Source: Collinsella aerofaciens (GTDB lineage: Bacteria > Actinomycetota > Coriobacteriia > Coriobacteriales > Coriobacteriaceae). Taken from it: a stretch of DNA of 64,000 nucleotides. The notes under the pieces are model-generated. The model was not told the origin of the DNA. It ran no database searches and was given only the letters and a program-made list of their open reading frames with translations. Of this stretch, positions 1-8,444 are shown in pieces (position 1 is the first letter of the stretch; the number at the start of each line of letters is the position of its first letter). The DNA lies in assembly GCF_019131995.1 (NCBI RefSeq), contig NZ_JAHONA010000004.1:62001-126000 (forward strand), read 5' to 3'. The translations under genes and the position numbers were made by a program.

Positions 1-355
1 CGGTCAGCTTTTCGCCAAAGATGAGTGGGGAGAGGACCATGACGATGATGGGGCCGCAGTAGTACAGCAGCGAGGAAACGCCGACGCCGATCGTCTGGTA
101 GGCTCGGAACAGAAAAATCCAGCTGGCGCCCAGCGCGGCTCCCGAGAGGAGGAGGGCTGCGGCTTCGCGGGGGCGAGATGGCGCCTGCAACTTATGGCGT
201 TGGGTGATGGCGAGGATGGTGACAAGCGAGAGTGCGCCCAAAAACGTGCGCAGGAGCACGATATCGGAGCTCGGCAGCGCGATGGCGGCGGCGATGATGC
301 CGTTGGAGCCAAACAACAGCAATGCTGCTAAGTACGTAAACAGTCCGTTGTTCAT
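1..355 (-). CDS. EamA/DMT-family transporter, 3' part outside window
   Basis: Only the N-terminal 118 residues lie in the window; the gene runs off the left edge. The start (MNNGLFTYLAALLLFGSNG) follows a purine-rich GAGGGG about 9 bases upstream. Alternating hydrophobic helices and the early glycine-rich first helix are typical of the EamA half of drug/metabolite transporters, inner-membrane carriers of about 10 helices that export amino acids or other metabolites. The substrate cannot be read from sequence. It is divergent from the LysR gene that starts at 474, so that regulator is a plausible controller of it (inference from arrangement only). Confidence 0.8.
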   Translation of the reverse strand, partial: MNNGLFTYLAALLLFGSNGIIAAAIALPSSDIVLLRTFLGALSLVTILAITQRHKLQAPSRPREAAALLLSGAALGASWIFLFRAYQTIGVGVSSLLYYCGPIIVMVLSPLIFGEKLT

Positions 356-473
356 ACGCTGACATCCCCTCTATATCCGAGCATGTTCACTATGGGTGAA
401 CTGGCTATAGAAGAAAAGCGAATAAAATTCATAGATAACATGACAAAAGCTCATGCATATGTGGAGGGGTGCC

Positions 474-1331
474 GTGGAAACGAATATTCAAAAGATGCAG
501 GTGCTGCTTGAGACCGTGCGCGCCGGAAGTTTTACGCGCGCCGCCGAGCGGCTGAGCTATTCGCAGTCGGGCGTGAGCCGTATGGTGGCCGATCTCGAGG
601 CCGACTGGGGCTTTAAAGTGCTCGATAGAAGCCGCGAGGGCGTAGTGCTTTCTGCCGATGGGCGGCAAGTTATGCCGGCGGTCGAGGCGTTGTGCGAGGA
701 ATTTGTTCGTTTGCAGCGACGGGTGGATGAGATGCGTGGGCTCATGCGCGGCAAAATCTGCATCGGTACGTTTTCGAGCGTGGCGACCCACGTGCTGCCG
801 CCGGTGATTGCGCACTTTCGCGCCGATCACCCGGACGTCGATTACGAGCTGCTGATGGGTGATTACTCCGAGATTGAGCAATGGGTGGCGGAAGGTCGCT
901 GCGACCTGGGCTTTATTCCGCGCGAACCACGCGGCGCCGGCATGGCGTCGCGGCCGTTGGTGCAAGATGAGTTGATGGCCGTGGTGCCAGCGGACTCCTC
1001 GCTTGCTACCGCGGAGGTCGTTTCCCTTGCCGATTTGGCCAACGAGCAGTTTATTCTGCTGGAACGCGGTAGCGACGACGAGATTACGCCGCTGTTTCAC
1101 CGCGCGGGCCTGGCGGTACGCTCTAAGCTGTCGACCTGGGATGATTATGCGATTATGGCCATGGTCGAGGACGGTCTGGGCGTGAGCATTCTTCCGGCGC
1201 TCATCTTGCGCCGCTGCCAGTTCGATGTTGCCGTGCGCCCGCTCGAGGGACATCCTCATCGGCAGATCAACGCCATATACCGCACCGCTGACGTTTCGCT
1301 TGCGGCGGCTCGTTTCCTTGAATATCTCTAA
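474..1331 (+). CDS. LysR-family transcriptional regulator
   Basis: About 285 aa, the normal LysR length. The N-terminal 60 residues form the winged helix-turn-helix (LLETVRAGSFTRAAERL, then SQSGVSRMVADLE). The rest is the periplasmic-binding-protein-like effector domain (GKICIGTF, then DYELLMGDY). I chose the GTG at 474 because GGAGGGG ends 4 bases before it; an in-frame ATG at 453 would place that ribosome site inside the gene. It is divergently arranged with the EamA exporter at 1-355, the classical LysR/target layout, so the 118-bp gap probably holds the shared operator. The effector is unknown. Confidence 0.88.
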   Translation: METNIQKMQVLLETVRAGSFTRAAERLSYSQSGVSRMVADLEADWGFKVLDRSREGVVLSADGRQVMPAVEALCEEFVRLQRRVDEMRGLMRGKICIGTFSSVATHVLPPVIAHFRADHPDVDYELLMGDYSEIEQWVAEGRCDLGFIPREPRGAGMASRPLVQDELMAVVPADSSLATAEVVSLADLANEQFILLERGSDDEITPLFHRAGLAVRSKLSTWDDYAIMAMVEDGLGVSILPALILRRCQFDVAVRPLEGHPHRQINAIYRTADVSLAAARFLEYL

Positions 1332-1390
1332 AAGCGCGTACCTGTTGTCTACTTTGGGACAATTCTCGGGGTTCGGTACATTTTCTTATG

Positions 1391-1473
1391 AAATTGAACT
1401 TTCGGATAATGCGCCGCGCTATACTGCTGCCTAAATTGAACTCAGGTTCAATTTGTGTTCTATAAATTGAACT
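1391..1473. promoter_or_regulatory. Repeated AAATTGAAC sites, one a perfect inverted repeat
   Basis: AAATTGAACT occurs at 1391, 1433 and 1464. The copy at 1433-1441 is faced by its exact reverse complement at 1446-1454, giving a 9-bp inverted repeat around a 4-base centre. The last copy ends about 20 bases before the start of the HTH-aminotransferase gene. Inference: these are operators for the HTH domain of that protein or for another repressor. Confidence 0.6.
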
Positions 1474-1493
1474 TTGCCAGCAAGGAGGTTCTA

Positions 1494-3014
1494 ATGGCCC
1501 AAGAGACGTTTAGCGATCGCCTGCGACAGACCATGTCCGATCGCGACGTTCGCCAGTCGGATGTAATCCGCGCATCGGAGATGCTCGGCAAAAAACTCGG
1601 CAAGAGTCAGATGAGCCAATATGTGAGCGGCAAGACGATCCCGCGGCGCGATGTGGCAGAGCTGCTCGCCCGTATTTTGGAGGTCGATGTTTCCTGGCTG
1701 CTCGCCAGTGACGCCGATCAAGTCGAGACGTCCTCGTCCCATAACGTTGCCAAATCCGAACCTAGTCTCTCAGCTCAAATTCCAAGGAGCACCACCATGC
1801 GTACTTTTTCTAAATCCACCAAGCTCGATAACGTCCTGTATGACGTGCGCGGTCCCGTCGTCGACGAGGCTGCCCGTATGGAGGACGAGGGCGAGCGCAT
1901 CCTCAAGCTCAATATCGGCAACCCGGCGCCCTTCGGTTTTCGCACGCCCGACGAGGTTATCAAGGACATGCGCCAGCAGCTGCCCGACTGCGAAGGCTAT
2001 TCCAATTCGCGCGGCCTGTTCTCTGCGCGCAAGGCGATCATGCAGTATTCGCAGATCAAGGGCCTGCCCAATGTTCAGATGGAGCATATCTACACGGGCA
2101 ACGGCGTGTCCGAACTCATTCAGCTTTCGATGAACGCTCTGCTCGACAATGGCGACGAGATTTTGATCCCCAGCCCCGACTATCCGCTCTGGACGGCGTG
2201 CGCAACCCTCGCCGGCGGTCATCCCGTGCACTATCTATGCGATGAGCAGGCGGATTGGTATCCCGACCTGGAGGATATGGAGTCCAAGATCACGAGCGCG
2301 ACCAAGGCCCTCGTCATCATCAACCCCAACAACCCCACGGGCTCGGTCTACCCGCGCGAGGTGCTCGAGGGCATCGTCGAGGTTGCGCGCAGGCATCAGC
2401 TGATGATCTTTGCCGATGAGATCTACGACCGTCTGTGCATGGACGGCTACGAGCACGTCTCGATTGCCTCGCTCGCTCCCGATCTGCCCTGCGTTACCTT
2501 TAGCGGCCTTTCCAAGTCGCACATGATCGCGGGCTATCGTATTGGCTGGATGGTGCTTTCGGGCAACCAGCGCTGCATGAGCGACTTCATTATGGGTATC
2601 AACATGCTCTCTAACATGCGCCTGTGCTCCAACGTGCCGGCCCAGTCGATCGTCCAGACGGCGCTCGGTGGCCATCAGTCGGTCAACGACTACATCCGTC
2701 CCGGCGGTCGTGTCTACGAGCAGCGCAACTTTGTGTATGAGGCACTCAACAAGATCGATGGCATCTCGGTGGTCAAGCCGCGCGCGGCGTTCTATATCTT
2801 CCCCAAGATGGATGTTAAGAAGTTCAACATCACCGATGACGAGCAGTTTGCCCTCGACCTGCTGCACGAGAAGAAGATTCTGATCACGCGCGGCGGCGGC
2901 TTTAACTGGGCCGAGCCCGATCACTTCCGCATCGTGTACCTGCCGCGCATGGAAGTGCTCAAAGAGTCCCTCGAAGACCTCGCCGACTTCTTTGACCATT
3001 ACCGTCAGGCGTAA
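1494..3014 (+). CDS. alaA: HTH domain fused to AlaA-like class I/II aminotransferase
   Basis: A 506-aa fusion. Residues 1-85 are an XRE-like helix-turn-helix (QSDVIRASEMLGKKLGKSQM, YVSGKTIPRRDVAELLARIL), then a short Ser-rich linker. From residue 102 a full PLP aminotransferase follows, very close to E. coli AlaA as I remember it (LKLNIGNPAPFGF, INPNNPTGSVY, ADEIYD); the Schiff-base lysine is K341 in SGLSKSHMIAGYRIGWM. AlaA makes alanine from pyruvate and glutamate. The ATG at 1494 has AAGGAGG 7 bases upstream. A second in-frame ATG at 1797, preceded by AAGGAG at 1784-1789, falls exactly where stand-alone AlaA enzymes begin, so a short form may also be made. The palindromic sites upstream suggest autoregulation. 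Confidence 0.88.
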   Translation: MAQETFSDRLRQTMSDRDVRQSDVIRASEMLGKKLGKSQMSQYVSGKTIPRRDVAELLARILEVDVSWLLASDADQVETSSSHNVAKSEPSLSAQIPRSTTMRTFSKSTKLDNVLYDVRGPVVDEAARMEDEGERILKLNIGNPAPFGFRTPDEVIKDMRQQLPDCEGYSNSRGLFSARKAIMQYSQIKGLPNVQMEHIYTGNGVSELIQLSMNALLDNGDEILIPSPDYPLWTACATLAGGHPVHYLCDEQADWYPDLEDMESKITSATKALVIINPNNPTGSVYPREVLEGIVEVARRHQLMIFADEIYDRLCMDGYEHVSIASLAPDLPCVTFSGLSKSHMIAGYRIGWMVLSGNQRCMSDFIMGINMLSNMRLCSNVPAQSIVQTALGGHQSVNDYIRPGGRVYEQRNFVYEALNKIDGISVVKPRAAFYIFPKMDVKKFNITDDEQFALDLLHEKKILITRGGGFNWAEPDHFRIVYLPRMEVLKESLEDLADFFDHYRQA

Positions 3015-3035
3015 CGGCAAAGGTAGCCTGTAATG

Positions 3036-3073
3036 AAACGGTCGGCCCGCAACGGATGCGGGCCGACCGTTTT
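3036..3073 (+). terminator. Intrinsic terminator after the aminotransferase
   Basis: A perfect 15-bp stem (AAACGGTCGGCCCGC paired with its complement at 3058-3072) with a 7-base loop, ending in TTTT, 22 bases after the stop codon. Confidence 0.9.
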
Positions 3074-3143
3074 CTGTCTAAGCCCGTGCTGTTAGCGCTT
3101 GTCTCGTTGAGCGAGCGAGGTTCGCGTGTGAGCGGTAAGTTCT

Positions 3144-3158
3144 ATTCCAAAATGGAAT
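3144..3158. promoter_or_regulatory. Palindrome ATTCCA-AAA-TGGAAT, possible operator
   Basis: A perfect 6-bp inverted repeat with a 3-base centre, about 80 bases upstream of the amidohydrolase start, in the promoter region of the catabolic cluster 3241-8321. It fits the T-N11-A style of LysR sites, and a LysR gene (8445-9368) lies at the other end of the cluster. The link is inference. Confidence 0.45.
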
Positions 3159-3240
3159 ACAGTTGGCTTAAGCTGGAATTGATGTCCGGGTACCTGCTTT
3201 TCTAGAATGTTTTCAACAAGATGAAAGGCGGTTCCAACCA

Positions 3241-4275
3241 ATGATTATCGATGCAAATTCCTACTGGTTCGACGAGCGCATCTTTCATGACGAGACGCTC
3301 TGCGAACAGTTTTTGGCCGAGGTACCCCGCGCCTATGACACCGAAGGCTATCTGACCATGAATTCCGCCGGCAAACGACAGATCGTGATCGAGATGCCCG
3401 CCGGTTCTCCGGGTCTTAACTACATTGAGGGCGACTACACCCTCGAGAAGCGCTTGGCCGATATGGATGAGGCGGGGGTCGACAAGGCGATCCTCAAGCT
3501 CCCCGGCTGTCACGAGTGGATGTCGCTCGAGATGTGCCGGCGTTTCAACGACGGTATGGCTGCTGACGCGAAGGCGTCAAGTGGCCGTCTGATTCCGCTT
3601 GTCGCCGTGCCGCCCTTTGGCACCAAAGCGAATTTGGAGGAGCTCGACCGCAGGCTCGACGATGGTTTTGCGGGTGTGCAACTCTGCGCTCACTACGGCA
3701 AGCGCTATCTCGACGACCAGGTCTTCTCGAGCTTTTTCGAGCACCTGAACGAACGCCATGTCACCGTTTACGTGCACCATGTTCCCGTGCCGGTCGAGAA
3801 CGAATCGCTTCTCGCGTACGACAACCTTCGCCGCTCTTATGGCCGCTGCGTCGACCAAACTACGGCGATCGGCCGAGAGATCTTTGGCGATTTCTTTGAG
3901 CGCTACCCCAATATCAAGATGGTCCACTCCATGCTCGGCGGCGCATACTTTGCGTTCAAGGAGATGCTGCTGCCTCATGGTCCCAAGCGCCCTGATGCTT
4001 CTGGCCGTTTTCAGGTCGATACCGAGACCGTTTCCAGGCGCCTCGAGAACAACATCTATTTCGACATGTCCCATGCTCAGCCTTGGGGCAAGACACTCCT
4101 TGCCTGCGCGGTTGACGTGCTGGGTGCAGACCATATTGTTTTTGGCACGAGCTATCCCGTTAAACGCGAGTGGCTCACCGAGGGTGTCGCCTGCGTTCGC
4201 GCTGCAAATCTGAGCGATACAGACAGCGACCTTGTGCTTGGCGGTACGGCGCAGCAACTGTACGGTGTCGAGTGA
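3241..4275 (+). CDS. Amidohydrolase-2 family protein with altered metal ligands
   Basis: 344 aa with the TIM-barrel pattern of the ACMSD/amidohydrolase-2 family: start strand MIIDANSYW, YVHHVP (H179, H180), IKMVHSMLGG and FGTSYP near the C-terminus. Active members have an HxH after the first strand (IDxHxH) and a metal-binding Asp in the last motif (FGSDYP or FGTDYP). Here these are N6/Y8 and S304, so the usual metal site looks lost. The protein may use another chemistry or bind without catalysis. The start has a weak AGGCGG site. It is first in a same-strand run with two ceramidase-fold genes and a PTS permease (gap to the next gene 26 bases), so it probably acts on the substrate that system imports. 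Confidence 0.8.
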   Translation: MIIDANSYWFDERIFHDETLCEQFLAEVPRAYDTEGYLTMNSAGKRQIVIEMPAGSPGLNYIEGDYTLEKRLADMDEAGVDKAILKLPGCHEWMSLEMCRRFNDGMAADAKASSGRLIPLVAVPPFGTKANLEELDRRLDDGFAGVQLCAHYGKRYLDDQVFSSFFEHLNERHVTVYVHHVPVPVENESLLAYDNLRRSYGRCVDQTTAIGREIFGDFFERYPNIKMVHSMLGGAYFAFKEMLLPHGPKRPDASGRFQVDTETVSRRLENNIYFDMSHAQPWGKTLLACAVDVLGADHIVFGTSYPVKREWLTEGVACVRAANLSDTDSDLVLGGTAQQLYGVE

Positions 4276-4301
4276 GCGGCAATCAGAGGGGAGTATCTGC
4301 C

Positions 4302-5549
4302 ATGGACGAAGGAGAGATGAGAGCTGGGGCCGCTCGTGTGGCCATCGATCTTGGGGACGTGTTGCCGTTCGACGGTTTCGACGAACTCCGTCATGAGGTC
4401 TTCGCCCGTGCCCTTATCATCGAGGGGACGGGGCGACGCGCCTGCGTCCTTTCGCTTGAGGTCACCTCGATCGCTCCGGCTCTACTCGCCGATCTGCGTG
4501 AGGTTGTTGAGGATGCCGCCAATTGCAGCGGTGCTTATTCTTGGGTGGTTCCTACCCACACGTTTTCCATGCCTCACGTCCGCACTCCCGGGCATCTTGC
4601 CGACGATGCTGCCCGCAATCGCAACGAGCGCTATCGCGCAGCGCTCGTCGCTGCCGCCCGCACGGCTGTCGAGCGCGCTGTTGCGGGCATTCGCTCTGCC
4701 ACGCTCGCCACTGTGGAGGGCGAATGCCCCGTGAACGTTAATCGCGACATTGAGACGCCTGCCGGCTGGTGGTTGGGCTCGAATCCCAGGGGGTTTGCCG
4801 ACCACACGATGCCCGTACTCGCCATAAGGGATGCCGGGGGCGAGTATGTTGCCGTGCTCGCGACGGCGGACGTTCAGTCCTCCGTGCTCGACGGGTCGCG
4901 CGACTCCGAGGGGAGGCGCATGGCGAGCGGAGACCTCTTTGGTTTTGCCGCCATGTCACTCGAGCGCGAGCTGGGCGGCGTTGCCCTGTTGCTGCCAGGG
5001 GCCGCGGGCGACCAAGGTCCGGCGGAGCACGCCATGAACGTCATGTTCGATGCGGCCGGCGTTAAGCAGACGGTCGATGCCCATGAGGACGGATACCGCA
5101 TGCTGCACCAGCAGGGGCAGGCCTTGGGCGATGCTTTAATCGAGGCCGCTCGCATGGCGCGTGAGGATGACGCTACCGGCATCGATGCCCGCACGGTCGA
5201 CGTTCTCCTGCCCGCTCAGACACGCGCCGATTTTCACTCTTTGGCCCCGCACCGAACGTATGAGTTTCATGCCGCTGGCGAGCAGCGCACGAGGGTCTAT
5301 CTGCTCCGGCTGGGAAACGTCGAGCTTGTCGGCGTACAACCCGAGGTCTCGAGTGCATTCGGCGCCACTGTGCGCGCCGCTCGGTCCGGCTCTGTGTTCT
5401 TTGCCACGCTCGTCAACGGCGGACAGAAGTACCTACCGGCTCCCGACGCGTACGAAAAGATCACCTATGAGGCCATGAACTCCGGTTTTGCCGCCGGATC
5501 CCATGAGCGCCTCGTCGAAATCATCATTGCCGCCTTGAATGCGGCGTGA
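4302..5549 (+). CDS. Neutral-ceramidase-fold hydrolase-like protein, copy 1
   Basis: 415 aa. I recognise the N-terminal layout of the neutral/alkaline ceramidase superfamily: an early alpha/beta region, VVPTHTFSMPH (compare THTHSGP in neutral ceramidases), and a later GAAGDQGPAEH (compare GDVSPN). No signal peptide is visible, so it is cytoplasmic, unlike secreted ceramidases. Real ceramide cleavage is doubtful; members of this fold also sit in carbohydrate-catabolic operons. The ATG at 4302 follows AGAGGGGAG; reading upstream only adds an Arg-rich stretch overlapping the previous gene. It is adjacent to a second, diverged copy (5568-6686), suggesting an old tandem duplication and possibly a heteromer. 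Confidence 0.72.
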   Translation: MDEGEMRAGAARVAIDLGDVLPFDGFDELRHEVFARALIIEGTGRRACVLSLEVTSIAPALLADLREVVEDAANCSGAYSWVVPTHTFSMPHVRTPGHLADDAARNRNERYRAALVAAARTAVERAVAGIRSATLATVEGECPVNVNRDIETPAGWWLGSNPRGFADHTMPVLAIRDAGGEYVAVLATADVQSSVLDGSRDSEGRRMASGDLFGFAAMSLERELGGVALLLPGAAGDQGPAEHAMNVMFDAAGVKQTVDAHEDGYRMLHQQGQALGDALIEAARMAREDDATGIDARTVDVLLPAQTRADFHSLAPHRTYEFHAAGEQRTRVYLLRLGNVELVGVQPEVSSAFGATVRAARSGSVFFATLVNGGQKYLPAPDAYEKITYEAMNSGFAAGSHERLVEIIIAALNAA

Positions 5550-5567
5550 CACAGAAGGAGAACGTGC

Positions 5568-6686
5568 ATGAACATTGGACACGCGCGCCGCAAAATCACC
5601 CCACAGGGCGACATCTACCTGATTGGCTACCGCAATCTTCCCAACCGTCTTGAACCTGCGACGGGCGTCCATGACGACGTCTTCGCCAACGCCATCCTCT
5701 TCCAGCAAGGCGAACGTGAAGTGTTTCTCTTTAATGCCGATGTCCTCGAGTTCGAGGAAAGCATGGCCGAGGAGGTCAAGACAATGCTCGCCGAGCGCTA
5801 CGGCATTGACCGTGATTGCGTCCTGCTCTCGGCGACGCACGACCATACTTCAATCGTCGCTTACCACCGCAGCTGGTGGACGGGAAAATTCGACGAGAAC
5901 TACTACCGCTGGTTCCTCGATACCATTTGCCAATGCTTTGAGGAGTGCCGTGCCAACGCACAGCCCGCGATTTGTCGCTTGGGCAAGCAGGTCATCACCG
6001 GTTTCTACGACAACCGCATCATCCCAGGTGAACTCGCCGACAATGAGGTCATTGTCGTATCGTTCTTCGATACCGAAGGCAAGCCATTTGCGGGCTTTGT
6101 GAACTGGGCGGTGCATTCCGCTTGCGTCGGACCCGACTGCACGGAGCTCACGAGCGAACTCGCCGGTCTTACCGGCAAAAAGCTCGCTCAGAGTCTTGGT
6201 TACTATCCGGCCATGGTCGTCGGTGCTGCTGGCGACTGTAGTGACCGCAATTTTCGACAGGGACGCGGCATTCCCGAGGTTGAGCGTGTTTCGACCGGTC
6301 TTGCCGAGGCGATTTCCCAGATCAAGCTCGATTGCGAGGTCGTTCTTGACCGCATCGAGCCTCAGACGTTCTATCACACCGTTGCCCATGACGACTTTTC
6401 ACTCACGCTTAAGTGCGCCGTCATCAGTCTGGGCGGCCTGCATCTCTTTGTGTTCCCGAGTGAACTCGGCAGCGACCTGGGCATTCGCATGAAGCGCGAA
6501 TGTCCGGTCGAGGGAATAGTCTGCGGTTACACCAACGGCTATTTTGAGTATTTCCTTCCGGCACGCGAGTACGGCCTCTCCTTTGAGACCGAGCGTACTC
6601 AGATTCCCCAGGGCGAACCGGAACGTCTGTGTGACAAGTTCTGCCAGACGACGAGACTTCTCGGCGCAGCAGATTCGCGTCTGTAG
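5568..6686 (+). CDS. Neutral-ceramidase-fold hydrolase-like protein, copy 2
   Basis: 372 aa. Clearer ceramidase-superfamily motifs than its upstream neighbour: start NIGHARRKITPQG, SATHDHTSIVAYH at the first metal motif, VNWAVHSACVGPD, and VGAAGDCSDRNF at the GDxSxN motif. No signal peptide. AAGGAG lies just before the ATG, and the gene follows the first copy by 18 bases, so they are co-transcribed. Inferred role: hydrolysis of an imported (probably phosphorylated) conjugate, because the next gene is a PTS permease. The exact substrate is not readable. Confidence 0.75.
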   Translation: MNIGHARRKITPQGDIYLIGYRNLPNRLEPATGVHDDVFANAILFQQGEREVFLFNADVLEFEESMAEEVKTMLAERYGIDRDCVLLSATHDHTSIVAYHRSWWTGKFDENYYRWFLDTICQCFEECRANAQPAICRLGKQVITGFYDNRIIPGELADNEVIVVSFFDTEGKPFAGFVNWAVHSACVGPDCTELTSELAGLTGKKLAQSLGYYPAMVVGAAGDCSDRNFRQGRGIPEVERVSTGLAEAISQIKLDCEVVLDRIEPQTFYHTVAHDDFSLTLKCAVISLGGLHLFVFPSELGSDLGIRMKRECPVEGIVCGYTNGYFEYFLPAREYGLSFETERTQIPQGEPERLCDKFCQTTRLLGAADSRL

Positions 6687-6878
6687 GCCTGATTGCGTGA
6701 TATGGGCCAATGAGGCTCATTGCCATGTGATCGGCATCTTCCATCTTCTCTGCCGTTCCCCATCCCGGGCGTACGTGCGTCCGCGGATTTCAAAGGGGGA
6801 AGCGGGTTCCTTGCCCTCCCACGTCGACTACGGAGGCATGAAATCGATGCTATACCCCGCTCAGAAAAGGAGAATTCC

Positions 6879-8321
6879 ATGAAATACCAGAAGCTTTGCG
6901 ATGAAATCATCACAAAGGTCGGTGGTCGAGACAATGTGTTAGACGTGAGCCACTGCATTACGCGTCTCCGCTTCCGCCTCAAGGATGAATCGCTCGCCCA
7001 GACCAATGAGCTTAAGGCGACGAAGGGCGTCGTTGACGTCATCCAGGCCGGCGGACAGTATCAGGTCGTGATTGGTGCCACTGTCGAGGCCGTCTACAAC
7101 GACCTTGTTCAGATTGGCGGGTTCGACTCCAAACCCGCACTCGATATCGATGAAGGCGACGACGTCAAAAAGGGCGATCCATTCTCGCGTCTGCTGGCCA
7201 TCATCTCCGAGATTCTGCAACCGGTTCTTGGCGTGCTTATGGCCGGTGGCTTTATCAAGTCGATGCTCGCACTCTGCACGGTTGCCGGTTGGCTTGCCAA
7301 GGACAGCAATACGTATGTGACGCTCTCGGCAATCGGAGATTCGGTCTTCTATTACTTTCCGCTAATCATTGGCTGGACGTCGGCCAAGAAGTTCGGACTT
7401 AAGCCCGTTATGGGAATGGCGCTCGGCGGTATCCTCGTCTACCCGACGCTCGTTGCCCTTATGGGTGGAGATCCGCTCTACACGCTCGGCGCCGGTACGG
7501 TCTTCGAGTCCAATGTCTACGGTGATATTTTTGGCATCCCGCTAATCATGCAGAATTACTCATCGACGATTCTGCCTGCGATCTTTATCGTCTGGATTGC
7601 CTCCAAGGTGCACAAGGCCCTTTCTAACGCGCTGCCCGCGCTTGTGAGCTCGTTCTTCTCCAACATCCTGACGCTCCTCATTTGCGGCATCCTTGGCCTG
7701 CTTGTGGTCGGTCCGGTCATGACGGTCCTCTCCAACATCGTTGCCCAGATCATCTTGATGCTCATCAACTTCCAGCCCGCCATCGCCGGCTTCGTCATCG
7801 GCACGTTCTGGAGCCTGCTCGTCATGTTCGGCCTGCACTGGGGTATCATCCCGCTGTGGTTCCTCGATGTCGCAACCTACGGCTATGACCTTATTAACCC
7901 ACTCGTGTATGCAGGCGGTTGTGCCATCGCCGGTGCTGTGCTTGGCATGGTCATCCGAACCAAGGACTCCGAGGAAAATGCTGCCGTCAACATTCCCGCC
8001 CTTGTCTCTTCGATTTTCGGTGTCAACGAGCCTGCGCTTTACGCCATCTTGCTGCCGCGTAAGCGTCTTATGTGGGCAACCTTTATTTCCGCTGGTGTAG
8101 GCGGCGCCATTGCCGGCCTCATGGGTGCCAAACTCTATGCCTTCGGTGCCTCCGGCCCGCTCGGTTTCCCGAGCTTTATTAACCCTGCCGGCATCGACAC
8201 GGGCTTTATCGGCCTTGTCATCTCCGGTGTGGTCGCTTTCGTTCTGGCTCTTGTCGCCGCTATGGTGATCGGTACCAGGAAGGACGAGGGCGGTAAGGCG
8301 CTCAACATCTCGGTGGACTAG
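6879..8321 (+). CDS. PTS transporter EIIBC, beta-glucoside/glucose superfamily
   Basis: 480 aa. Residues 1-90 are an EIIB domain with the phosphorylated cysteine C26 in SHCITRLRFRL. From about residue 110 follow roughly ten membrane helices of an EIIC domain, with the conserved FGVNEPALYAI substrate motif near residue 380. No EIIA domain is fused and none is encoded nearby, so phosphate must come from an EIIA elsewhere. The ATG at 6879 has AAAAGGAGAAT upstream; upstream in-frame codons look non-coding. It ends the cluster with the amidohydrolase and the two ceramidase-fold proteins and is followed by a strong terminator. Confidence 0.9.
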   Translation: MKYQKLCDEIITKVGGRDNVLDVSHCITRLRFRLKDESLAQTNELKATKGVVDVIQAGGQYQVVIGATVEAVYNDLVQIGGFDSKPALDIDEGDDVKKGDPFSRLLAIISEILQPVLGVLMAGGFIKSMLALCTVAGWLAKDSNTYVTLSAIGDSVFYYFPLIIGWTSAKKFGLKPVMGMALGGILVYPTLVALMGGDPLYTLGAGTVFESNVYGDIFGIPLIMQNYSSTILPAIFIVWIASKVHKALSNALPALVSSFFSNILTLLICGILGLLVVGPVMTVLSNIVAQIILMLINFQPAIAGFVIGTFWSLLVMFGLHWGIIPLWFLDVATYGYDLINPLVYAGGCAIAGAVLGMVIRTKDSEENAAVNIPALVSSIFGVNEPALYAILLPRKRLMWATFISAGVGGAIAGLMGAKLYAFGASGPLGFPSFINPAGIDTGFIGLVISGVVAFVLALVAAMVIGTRKDEGGKALNISVD

Positions 8322-8341
8322 TCTGTCTGCGCACTTTAACT

Positions 8342-8382
8342 AAATATGCCTCGGACGGCGACGTGCCGCCCGAGGCATATTT
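8342..8382. terminator. Bidirectional terminator between PTS gene and LysR gene
   Basis: A 13-bp perfect stem (AAATATGCCTCGG with its complement at 8370-8382) plus inner GGCG/GCCG pairing. A-rich and T-rich flanks on the two sides allow it to act for both converging genes. Confidence 0.88.
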
Positions 8383-8444
8383 GTGTTTTGTGCCGTTGTC
8401 AGCGTGTTTGCGGACACAGGTCTGCGGTTGTGGAGCAGCGGGGA

